NCBI GenBank assembly: GCA_027575805.1
Contig: JANBPU010000209.1
Location: forward strand, 1 to 28,157
From: Mycoemilia scoparia
Taxonomy: Eukaryota > Kickxellomycota > Kickxellomycetes > Kickxellales > Kickxellaceae
Direction: 5' to 3'
Length of the DNA: 28,157 nt
The notes beneath the pieces are model-generated. The model searched no databases. It had not been told where the DNA came from and saw nothing but the letters and a program-made list of their open reading frames with translations. Shown here in pieces: positions 1-9,425 of the stretch. Position numbers and translations under genes: made by a program. Numbering within the stretch: position 1 is the first letter of the stretch; each line of letters begins with the position of its first letter.

Positions 1-185
1 ATATGATGGCTATACAATATGGCTTGATTTCCCCTCATACTATTTTCTGAAATGGCATAAGGCTTTTGAGTATAGGAATAAAACAAACGATGATTCTTTT
101 TATTTGAATAAGCCAAAGCTTTTGATTTTGGTGATTTGGTTCTGTTGCCACTGAGGCATTTGGAGTTTCTTATCAAATGGCTGGT

Positions 186-248
186 GATTGGGCCAAATGG
201 GTGAACACAATTTATTAGTAAATGGCAACTCTTCATTAATTATCACTC
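186..248 (+). mobile_element. Partial MITE copy 1 (right half)
   Basis: Degenerate right half of the MITE family described at 14726-17165. The stretch reads GCCAAATGGGTGAACACAA, then TTATTAGTAAATGG, then a decayed terminal repeat CTTCATTAATTATCACTC followed by ACAT. It matches the right half of the copy at 15908-16020 almost base for base. I see no convincing left half, so this is a truncated remnant. Confidence 0.6.
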
Positions 249-291
249 ACATCCATACACAAATAAAATGAAAAAATGAGATGCAAAAAGG

Positions 292-298
292 TATAAAT
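292..298 (+). promoter_or_regulatory. Putative TATA box of the small PPxY membrane-protein gene
   Basis: TATAAAT lies about 140 nt upstream of the preferred start codon at 438, followed by a T/C-rich leader, the usual look of promoters in this window. Motif match only. Confidence 0.35.
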
Positions 299-398
299 AT
301 AATACCAAACAATGCAATATTTTAAAAGTTTTTGTTTTTCCTTTTTCTATTTTTCCATTTTTCTATTTTTTTTAACTGTCTTTCATTACCATTTCTAT

Positions 399-426
399 AT
401 ACACACACACATATATATATATATAT
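399..426 (+). repeat. Compound (CA)n(TA)n microsatellite in the leader
   Basis: An ACACACACAC run passes directly into an AT dinucleotide run and ends about 11 nt before the start codon at 438. Similar alternating purine-pyrimidine tracts precede the starts at 9426, 15617 and 16645. Confidence 0.85.
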
Positions 427-437
427 TCTCTCTCAAT

Positions 438-802
438 ATGGTTACAAATATTATTTTTGTGCTTTTGATGATTTTTTGTGTGCTGGTAATCATTATTTTA
501 CCATTTGCAATTCGATGCTGCTGTAAGTTGAACAAATTATGATGCATATCTAGATTTACATGCTTGTATATATGCTTATTGCTTTTATTTTTGTCACTAA
601 CTATCTTTTTTTATTTTTTATATCTTTTCTAGATAAGGCTGTCAAAAGGAGTTCATCACCAGATACTGGGACAAGACTTGGACCACCCCCTCCTTATGGG
701 GCTGATCCGCTTCCTTATGGGGCTAATCCCCCTCCTTATGGGGCTAATATGCCTCTTACTATGCCGTCCACCCCCCTTCCTCTTTATAATGGTCCTAATT
801 AA
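438..802 (+). CDS. Small single-pass membrane protein with two PPxY motifs (spliced)
   Basis: Two exons, 438-522 and 633-802, join through a GTAAGT...CTAG intron of 110 nt with a CACTAAC branch-like site, giving 84 aa. Residues about 4-25 are a hydrophobic membrane span. A basic, Cys-containing juxtamembrane stretch follows (RCCYKAVKR, residues 26-34), so by the positive-inside rule the tail should be cytosolic. The tail repeats a PYGA(N/D) unit and holds two exact PPxY motifs (PPPY at 47-50 and 61-64), which are ligands for WW domains such as those of Rsp5/Nedd4 ubiquitin ligases. The paired cysteines could be palmitoylated. The frame is also open upstream from an ATG at 312, which would add 42 residues encoded by the T-rich and microsatellite leader; I prefer 438. 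The splice restores the frame exactly, the main support that the gene is real. No family is recognised; a ubiquitin-ligase adaptor role is an inference from the motifs only. Confidence 0.6.
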
Positions 803-965
803 AAATAGTATGGGGGTATTGTTTTGATAAAGTTATCATCACCAAGTAAAGAGTTCACATAAGTTCCTATGTGAGCCTAAATATTTGGAGATGATTTTCT
901 ATCTTTTTGTTTTCTACTTTTTCTACAGTGTTTATACATTGTACTTGGCTTTATCAGCCAACAAC

Positions 966-971
966 AATAAA
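966..971 (+). terminator. Putative polyadenylation signal AATAAA
   Basis: AATAAA lies 163 nt downstream of the stop at 800-802 and is followed by A-rich sequence. It is a plausible 3' end signal for the small membrane-protein gene. Motif evidence only. Confidence 0.45.
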
Positions 972-1041
972 AACATAAAAAATGATTTATAGTGGAGTTG
1001 TGCTATTCGATTTGCATACAGTTTTGAGACCTACTTTACAT

Positions 1042-1125
1042 GGGCAATAATTTATGAAGGGTACCTTTTGGTGGCCAATGAGTATAGGAGCAGCCACAGC
1101 TAAACGGATGGTTGTCATTTGTTAA
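1042..1125 (+). mobile_element. Partial MITE copy 2 (left part)
   Basis: Starts ACAT/GGGCAATAATTTATGAAGGG and continues with the family core (TTTTGGTGGCCAATGAGTAT, CACAGCTAAACGGATGG). The expected right terminal repeat has decayed beyond recognition after about 1125. The preceding ACAT fits the 4-bp target preference seen elsewhere in the window. Confidence 0.75.
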
Positions 1126-2576
1126 TAAATGGGAAAATTTCACAAGTGATCAAGTACAAGATAGGCAGAACTGGAACCTCAGACTTTGGTCCAGACATTA
1201 GGTGTTTTCTATGCAATTCCTTAAGACTTATCATTTTGGCAAAGACCTTATGAATTCTGACTATTTGTATTTGACTCATTATCGAATATCCTAAAACAGA
1301 TACACATTTTCTTTTATAATACACTGTAATAACGAAATTGAGGCACGAAAGCGTTCTAAATGTAAAAAACCATGAAAACACTGGCATTTACAATGTTGAT
1401 GATAGCCAGAAACTTTACAGGATTGTGGGTTGAGTTATGTTTTGACAAAACAAACTTGTGGTTCCAAAAAAACAATGCCGCCATACCAGTGGTTTGAAAT
1501 CTGTATGTGAAATAGACGCAAAGTAGCTGTGGTTTTGTGGTGTTGTTGTTGATGTTGCATCTGAGCAACAAAGTTCACTCACTTAACTAACTCGCTCGAT
1601 TGGTAACCACACAAGTTAATATGTTGTGTACTAGAGAGCCAACAGAGAATGACAAGCTGGTTATCCTTTATCAGTGTCAGATGTGTTTATCACTAGTGCT
1701 ACTGACCACTTTTGAATATACCACAAACATATGGAGAGAGAGAGAAAGAAAGAGAGCAATTGCAGCTGGCGTTTAAACTATATAAAAACAGTACAGGTTT
1801 TTTTCAATCTTTAGGGCTTTACATGTTTATTTTTTTATCTATCTATCCTGGTTGTCGCTGGTACTTTCTTCTGCTGTTCTCTCCAACAGCTAATATCTGG
1901 CTCTTCTAATATTGCTAACCTTCCTATCTTCGCTATTCCAATTTTTTTATTTCTGCAATTTGAATACCAATCTCTATAGCTACAACACTTTTAGACTCCC
2001 CTTCAAGAACTTTAAAATTCAGCACACGCCCAACTTTTACAAATTTACAATCTAAAAGATTGTGTGTGTTCGTCCCTACCACTTGCCTATTTTTAAAAGC
2101 AAGAATATCTCATCATCGACAACCAAGCACATACACCAAAACATTGATAAATACCATATCCAGCTTGCCTATCAAAACTCTTCTTTCTTCTTTAATCTTT
2201 CGCTTACTTAGCTGCTGACCTAGCACCCCCCTCTATTTTTTTCTATAACTACCTGTTAATAGTTGCATATACACGCTTGTTTGCCCACGCCTGTCTAAAA
2301 CAAATTTTCCAAACCAATTAGCCCTTCACATCTGAATTTTATATAATTGACCAACAGTGCTTGCTTTTTCTCTCACGCGTTTTTATATTCTATCACCTAT
2401 CTTCTATATATACTTTTACAATTTGTTGCCTAGTCTCACACTATCACAGCCTATTACACTACTTTGTTTCCTTCAATTTTGCACATTTGACAAGGCCAAT
2501 CAGCTACTACTACTACTACTACTTCTTGGTACTCTAATCGCAACACACAACAACAACATAAATAATATTATCAATA

Positions 2577-5500
2577 ATGTCTTCGGGTATTGTTCCAAAT
2601 CATACGAGCGGTGGATTCAATAATTCATCTACACATCACAGCCACCACCAACATAGCAATCACCACAACAATGCACCGCATTTGTCGTCTTCAGTCCCGC
2701 CACCCCAACAAAATCCCAATTCGAATTTATCAGATTTGTTGGCTGATGATGGCGATTGGGATTGCCCATTGTGTATGGAAGAGATGGATATTGACGATCG
2801 TGCCTTTTTCCCCTGTGAGTGTGACTATCAGGTAAGACAGATGATGATATGTTTTATACATGGGCTTTATCTGAAAAGTTTTTTGTATTTATGCTATATC
2901 ATACCAACTCCACTAACTATATTTATATGCGTTTTAGATTTGTCGGTTCTGTTACCATCGCATTACAGAAGCTTTTAGTGGAAAATGCCCAGCTTGTCGA
3001 AGACTGTATTCTAAACAAGAAGTCCGATGGAACCCTATTTCTCCCGAAAAGTACGTACATGTATCTATCTATTTTTGACTATTTTTCTAAACTTGAGCAC
3101 ACCCGATGAATCTTTTTGTATTATCCGTGATATTGACATTTCCCCATTTCTACTCTCCCTGTTCCATAAACATTAATTACTAGGATTGCTAAAATCAAGG
3201 CTGAGAAACGTGCCAAGGAAAAGGAAAAGAGAGAGAACGAGAGCGATGCTTCCAGGAGGTTGTCTAATGTCAGGGTTGTTCAAAATAACCTGGTATATGT
3301 TATTGGCATCCCAGCACATATCGCTACGGAGGAGACGCTGAAGGGCAACGATTATTTCGGCCAGTTTGGTAGGATCAACAAGATCGTTATTAATCGACGC
3401 CAGCATCATTCGGGTGGCCAGCCCTCTATAGCGGTGTATGTAACGTATGCTAAAAAGGAAGATGCTGCCCAAGCCATTGATGCGGTGGATGGTACTTCGT
3501 TAGAGGGCCGGGTGTTGCGCGCTACCTATGGTACAACAAAGTATTGCTCGTTTTATCTCAGGGGCATTATTTGCCAGAACCCTGGGTGCATGTATTTGCA
3601 TGAACCTGGTGAAGAAACTGATAGCTTTTCTAAGGAAGAGCTTGTTTCTAGTCGTGCTCATCTGCATGGGAATCACCCAGGTACTACAACTGCTAGTAGT
3701 AGCACTGGTCCTCCCCATCCACAACCTTCTCATCCACATCCTCCTCCTCCTCCTCCCTCTTCTTCTTCTTCTTCTTATCATCAGTATGCACAACAGCATG
3801 GCAGCGTTCCTGGACGACCACAAGTGGTGCCTTCAAGTTCAGGTGTTTCTAGTTCACATCAAAAAGTTCCCTTGTCTAATACTGTTGTGACAGCTCATCG
3901 AAAATCCACAATGTCACCAGCACCACCGCCCTCTTCTGTTACTGCAAGATCTCGAGGACCATCAGAGGCATATGCAATGCGGCCACTTAGTTCAGGAAGT
4001 ACAAACACTAATGATAGTGCGTCTGCTCTTCCAGCCACTGCCTCGTGGGCATCTAAGCCACCTCCACAGATTAAGAGGAGCTCCATAAATTCACCACAGC
4101 CTAATCTGGATATTGTAAAGCCTGCTTCGAAGCGGGCAGCATCTGTTAACAGTACTTCTGGTACTACTTCTGGTACTACTACCACTACTACCACTACTAC
4201 TACTACTACTACTACTGTTGCTGTTGCTGCTGCTGCTGCTGCTGCTGTTAGCGCTGCTTCTGCCGATAGCAATGCAGCAATACGATCAGTATCACCACCA
4301 GGCGTTTTGAGTTCAACTTCGATGCATCCAATGCTGACACAAATGTCAAAGGAAAGAAAAGAGCAGATCCGTACGGCATACTCCCAAGATAAATCTGCTG
4401 CAGCCGCAGTTAAAGGCCATCCAAGAGATCATCCTTCTTTAGCTGACAGAGAGTATCCACCATTGTCAGTGAAGTCACCGCCTGTATCACAGTCAAAGAG
4501 TGTTCCACCAAAAAATCAGAGATCAAAGACACCAATGGCCGCTTCACAGAAGGAAGTCGCAGTAACCTCATCCAAAAACGAAAAAGCCAGAGCTGACAAA
4601 AAATCTAAAGAGACTACTGTGGCTGCTACTGCAGGTATTGTCGAGCAGGATGAAAGCGAATCTAAAACTGTTGGTGTTAGCATTGATGAATTATCTGAAA
4701 GTCAAAATAATGCAGTGAATAACACAATTCAACTGCACCAGCCTACTACTGGATCTTTAATTGATCCTAACCTTGAGGGCGGTCGCGATAAGCAATCTTT
4801 CCAAAAGGTAGCTAATTCGATATTTGAAAGACTTAATTCAAAAACAAATGCATCTTCGGCATTTATCGAGCCCATATTACCTGCCCCCCAAACATCGTTG
4901 CTGGCAAAGGCTAATGTGGGTCCACCAAGAAATATGCCTTCCTTAAATCTAGATCAAGACTCTCATCAAGGACTCTTTGATTCTACTACATCCCCACTCA
5001 ACTCTGCCAGCTTTGATCCGTTTGCATCGGGTGCTTCTAGATTGCCATCAAATATCAATACACCCTCGGCCCTTACTACTCAGTTTGGCCAATCGGCGAC
5101 ACTTGGTTCGTTTCATCAACTACCACAGCCGCCACCAGGACTTGTTGGTGGCCCTATTGGACCTTCTATAGCTCGCTCACGTACTATCCCCGATTCTGAG
5201 GACTCATGGGATCCAGAGTCATCGCTTGGTAGCGGTAGCAGTGGACAGCAGTTGCCAATGAGCTCTACTCCTGGATCTGGACTTGGATCGATCCCATCCT
5301 TGGGAGGCCGTTCTTTGAGTTCAAGCAGTCGCCAACGTGAGAGGTCTCGATGGGACTTTGCTCGATTCGATGATACTAATGACTTCTCACCCAACCAAGG
5401 CCCAATAGGTGGAAGTGGGTTCCGAGGCATGACTCTATTGGATGCAATGTCATCAAGGCCCCAGATGCCACCACCTCATCCCCTTTTGAAGCAGGCGACT

Positions 5501-7288
5501 ACTGACTCGATCTGGTCGGTTGATCAAACCACTAGTTCTTCATCAATGGGCTTGTATCCTACCCCACCACCGCCAGGACTGGAACACTTGCGTGCTCCTG
5601 GCCTTGGAGCTCCGTTATCATTGCTTGGACAGGCCAAACCAAAGGCTCATGCTAGTCCTATTCCAGTCTCACAGGGCATGTCTTCATTGCACAACCACCA
5701 GATTTCCCTACTTCAGAGACTTGCCTCTCCCCAGAGTGGGGTGCCTGGACTTTCAAATCTGCAATCACAGCAGCAGCAGCAACAACAACAACAGCAGCAG
5801 CAGTTGCTTCAGTCTAGCCTGTTGTCCTATTCTCAAGGACAACAACAACAGCAGTTGGAGCCACAACCAACTACTTCTGATTCTGCTCAGTCTTTGATTA
5901 GCCGCTTGAAGTTAGGAGGTGCCAATATACCTGTCAATAGTGTGAGCCAACCTAAGCCGTCTTTAAGCTTATATCAAGATCCCGCGATTCTTTCGACTAG
6001 CTCAGCCCATGTTTCTGGCAGGAGCTCTAATTCGCCTGCTCCAAATATGGGTCAAAATCAGTTAACCAGCTTGTTGTCTAAGCTTCAGCTTGGAGGAGGA
6101 GGAGCACCACTTCCACCCCCTGGAATCAACGTCCCACAAACCATGGGCGGTGGCTTATCACTAGGCACCACTCTGCCCACTACTTCGTCTACAGGATCAT
6201 TCATTGATCCAGCCATCATGCAAATGGGACGCTCATTACCCACTCAAAATCCTGGAAATACGAGCCAACCAAGTAATGATCCGAGAAATATGAAGAGTCC
6301 GCTGCTTAGTCAGCTGATGCAGAGTCAAGAACAAAAGCACCAAGGTCTAGAGTCTTTTTTATACCATAGCGCTGCCTCTGTCGAGCCACCAGACACTATT
6401 GCATCAGAGATAGAGGGCAGCGCTTATGAACAAATGAACTTGGTTTCAAAAGCAGAATCCGTATCCATACCCGCTCCATTGTACTATACTCAAATATCAG
6501 AGCCAAGTACTAAAGTGTTAAAATCATCAATAGCCGAAAAACCGCAGGTATCTCCACAACCACAAGCGTCCATTTCGGTCGGATCTCAGAATCAATACCC
6601 GCCACCGTTACCCACATCCGGACTTTTGGGAGAACTTTTTTCCCTATCTCGTCATACAAAGCAACAGAAGGGAAGCAATGGTGATGGTCCATTTTACGAA
6701 GATGATTCAGAAGATTTAGTAGACCGTGAGAACCGAGGAGCAGTTGGTTCTAAAAGCAGGGAAGGGGGAAATAATAGAAATCCATCATCATCATCGCCAC
6801 GTCATGATGGTGCCTATGAAGAAAAACCCGCAATGTTGCCAAACCAGTCCCCACCGTTCCCTAATATCCCAAAATCAATTACACATGTTCCTGAAGAGCT
6901 TAGCGCTCTGGTTTCGACCATAAAGATTAACCCATACACAAAGTTCCCAAAGTTTCCACCGCCGCCGCCGCCAATTAACCCAAAGGAGCTGATGGGATCG
7001 TCAAAGTCAAAGGAATTGGTAAACCAGTTGGAAAAACAGGTCCGTCAAGCTCGCGAGGAGGCAGAAAAGATCGAAAGAAAACTTTCTGAAGTATTGCGCA
7101 AAAATCGCCAGTCGTGGGGAGGCTCTGGGGAAATTGATGGCATGTCAAGTCTTGCAGAATCGGCCAAAAAGCAACAGCAACAACAAATAACTGGTCAACA
7201 CATAGAACACGATCAGCAACAGGGTAAGGTAGCAGCAACCCGCGGATCAACCCGCAAAACAAAAGAAAAGAAGTCAGGCAACAAATAA
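2577..7288 (+). CDS. NOT4: CCR4-NOT ubiquitin-protein ligase subunit Not4/CNOT4
   Basis: E3 ubiquitin ligase of the Ccr4-Not complex, which acts in mRNA decay, translational quality control and protein turnover. Exons 2577-2831, 2938-3050 and 3184-7288 (introns GTAAGA...TTTTAG and GTACGT...ACTAG) give about 1490 aa. The RING is of the Not4 type, all cysteines: C63-x2-C66-x13-C80-x-C82-x4-C87-x2-C90-x11-C102-x2-C105, the same spacing as animal CNOT4; it is split across exons 1 and 2. A basic linker (about 124-148), an RRM (about 158-238) and a CCCH finger (C244, C253, C258, H262) follow in the canonical order. The remaining ~1200 residues are low complexity: poly-Thr/Ala near 450-485, a conserved-looking WDFARFDD patch near 844, poly-Gln near 985, three PPG-hydrophobic motifs (about 773, 918, 1100), poly-Pro near 1380 and a charged coiled coil at about 1395-1430. 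The His/Asn-rich extension of about 60 residues before the RING is unusually long. The identity is near certain. Confidence 0.96.
4141..4262 (+). repeat. In-frame (ACT)n and (GCT)n trinucleotide tract
   Basis: Lies inside the Not4 coding region and encodes runs of Thr then Ala. Nearly uninterrupted ACT and GCT codons point to recent slippage rather than selection on a defined sequence, so length polymorphism among strains is expected. Confidence 0.9.
5765..5812 (+). repeat. In-frame CAG/CAA tract coding poly-Gln in Not4
   Basis: Mixed CAG and CAA codons give an uninterrupted glutamine run followed by LLQ. A second, shorter run (CAACAACAACAGCAG) lies near 5841. Both sit in the disordered C-terminal region. 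Confidence 0.85.
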
Positions 7289-9425
7289 GTATTAGTGGTT
7301 AGTTAGACTTGGAATCTTCTTATTACTACTACTATCACCGATTCCTGATGATCTTTTCAATTAGTATGTTTTTAGAGATTTTATATAGTTTTTAAACTTT
7401 TCACCGAAATTTTGTTTCATACATTTCATTACATGTCACTCTCAATTATCTGTGAAATGTGGTGTGTTAGATGGGTTGGAAATTTGTGACCTGTTTACCG
7501 AATTGCTGTTGGTGTGGGAGTCTCGCGTCCAGAGAGTTAGAGTTTTGGTGGTATGTAAGGAAAGAGGGATTCCTTGATGTATGATGCAAAGGGGTTTGCG
7601 CGTATCTTTGAAAAAAAGGCACAGTCAAAGAACACCAGGAGCATAACAACAAAGTGCTTTATTCAATATATCTTTAAATTAAGCCCAAAGACAACACAAA
7701 GAACCTTTGAGTTTATTACCACCAATATTACCATGGGAATAAAAAGAAAGTAGTATCCTACCACCATGGCTCCCAAAGATGTTGCCAATTTGGTTCTTTT
7801 CTATTAGTTACTCGAAAGAGCTATGCGAAATGACAGCTAGCAGCCCTTCCAACATGCCAAAGTATCATGTTAACTTTATAATCTTTTTGGAGTTTATCAG
7901 AAGGTGAGGCGGAATAGCGCCAAGTTTAAAACTAAACGCGATTAGCTAACTGCGTGTATTTTCTGATACCATTTCTTGGTGTGTGTTTTTCGAAAGGGTT
8001 AAAAGACATACAGGATATAATAAAGTAGATTGGGAGAAGGTGGTCTTTTGCTTTAGCAAGATAAGAGGTTATGCAACAGTACTTTAAATAATAAGTAATG
8101 AAAAATAAAATATAAAATATATAGTCTGACATTCTGCCACCACATCTATTGTCACCACCACGTATATATACATCCTTTAAACCTCGTTCTTGATAAATCG
8201 CTTTCTAGACCCACTTATTTTATTGACGCCTTTATTATACCTCCCTTTTCAATTCGAATATTTCTTATTCGGTTGTTTATTGATGTATCTTGGGTGTTGA
8301 AGCACTTTGTACATTTGAAGAATTACTGGAGATCTATTCAAATATAACACTTTGTTCTCTTCGGAATATGGCAAGTATTATAGCACTATAACAACCTAAT
8401 ATCTTTATGTGGATTGCACCAAAACTCAAATATTAAACTAAACATCTGGTTTTTATATTAATCTGTCTGTGTTCATGTAGAACAAGTGATTTTCCCATCA
8501 CATCGAGTCTACAGGAATCAACAGTGCTTACTTGAAAAATTGCCGATATATATACAAATTTAGCCAGCTTCGCCACTAACAACAACCACCACCTTCATAT
8601 ATCAGCCACAACTATTCCCGTAAGAGATACATAAAATCAGGTTTCGCTTAGGGACAACAGTTGCCCAAAAAGAGCATAAAGAGATATAAACTATCTTTTG
8701 TTAAAAAGCGTCCTGTCCTTTTCCATTGTTTCTTTGCCCGCTAAGCCCATCTGAAAAGAGACAGCAGCGCGTGTTTTTCTCCTGGAGCAAGTAAGGAACC
8801 TCCATCATAAACCACTTCTATTACATCAATCATCGTCAAAGACATCTTTAAACAAAGTCTAATCAACCATAGCTCTTTATATTTCCTGTTTGTTCCTCCT
8901 CCTGCTTAAGACACCACCACCACCGCCGCCTTCTTCGTACTTGGTCAAGGGGCATTGGTCTGAATTCCCTTTAAAGGCCCACGCGTTTCTTTTATCGCTA
9001 TTGTTGAGTGCGTTGCAATATACTCGCTCTGCCTGCTAAAGAAGAAAACATCAAAACGCCAAGAGCAAGTCTGTGTTCTTGTTTTTGAAAGAAGCTTAAA
9101 GAGCTCTTTCATATTTAACTCCTCGATAAATACACGAACAAAAAACTGTTTGACCAGGTTTCCAGAAGTACGCTTAAATCTTTTGACCTTATTTGTTATT
9201 TGCCTTTCCCTCTCCTCTTCTTGCTTCAATCTTTCTGTGTGTATAAGTAGTAGTCTAAGGATCTGCTATTCTTTGATACAATTTTCCTTCTCCATTCATA
9301 ACCACATTATATAGATTTCTTCTTCCTTATTTACTATTTCACAACTTTGTATTTACACACATACACACACACATATATATATATATATCTGAATCCAACC
9401 AGACTACTCTTCCCAATAGTGCTCA
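7289..9425. other. Spacer: Not4 3' region and CT-rich leader of the next gene
   Basis: No supportable gene in 2.1 kb. The first part should hold the Not4 3' UTR; an AATAAA lies at 7738 but is 450 nt past the stop. From about 8150 the strand becomes C/T-rich and G-poor, the leader signature of this genome. TATAAGT at 9242 and TATATAG at 9308 are possible TATA elements. Open frames on both strands here lack domains or coding-like composition. Confidence 0.5.
9355..9389 (+). repeat. Compound (CA)n(TA)n microsatellite in the leader
   Basis: An ACAC run is followed directly by an AT run, about 37 nt upstream of the start at 9426. It has the same composition and order as the tract at 399-426. Confidence 0.85.

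Larger units (their letters stand above)
803..2576. other. Spacer and CT-rich leader upstream of the Not4 gene
   Basis: No supportable gene. It holds the 3' end of the preceding gene with AATAAA at 966, a partial MITE at 1042, a GA-rich tract near 1732-1757, and from about 1850 a long C/T-rich, G-poor stretch that looks like promoter and leader for the gene starting at 2577. A CCAAT pentamer sits at 2496-2500 and a (CTA)n microsatellite at about 2504-2524. Confidence 0.6.

Noticed and set aside
1115..1571. Two overlapping minus-strand open frames of 90 and 71 residues
   Set aside because: They start inside or beside a decayed MITE, have no domain or signal peptide, and no plausible splice partner; composition is that of AT-rich spacer.
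3895..4272. Minus-strand 125-residue frame opposite the Not4 repeats
   Set aside because: It is the antisense of the in-frame ACT and GCT tracts, which read as Val and Ala runs; no independent coding evidence.
7467..7652. Minus-strand 61-residue frame and a hydrophobic 34-residue frame near 7680-7780
   Set aside because: Too short, no conserved pattern, and the first lies in the Not4 3' region. An inverted AATAAA near 7660 tempted me but nothing upstream supports a gene.
8945..9229. Minus-strand 94-residue charged frame
   Set aside because: It is antisense to the CT-rich leader, so Glu/Arg/Lys content is simply the complement of that composition.
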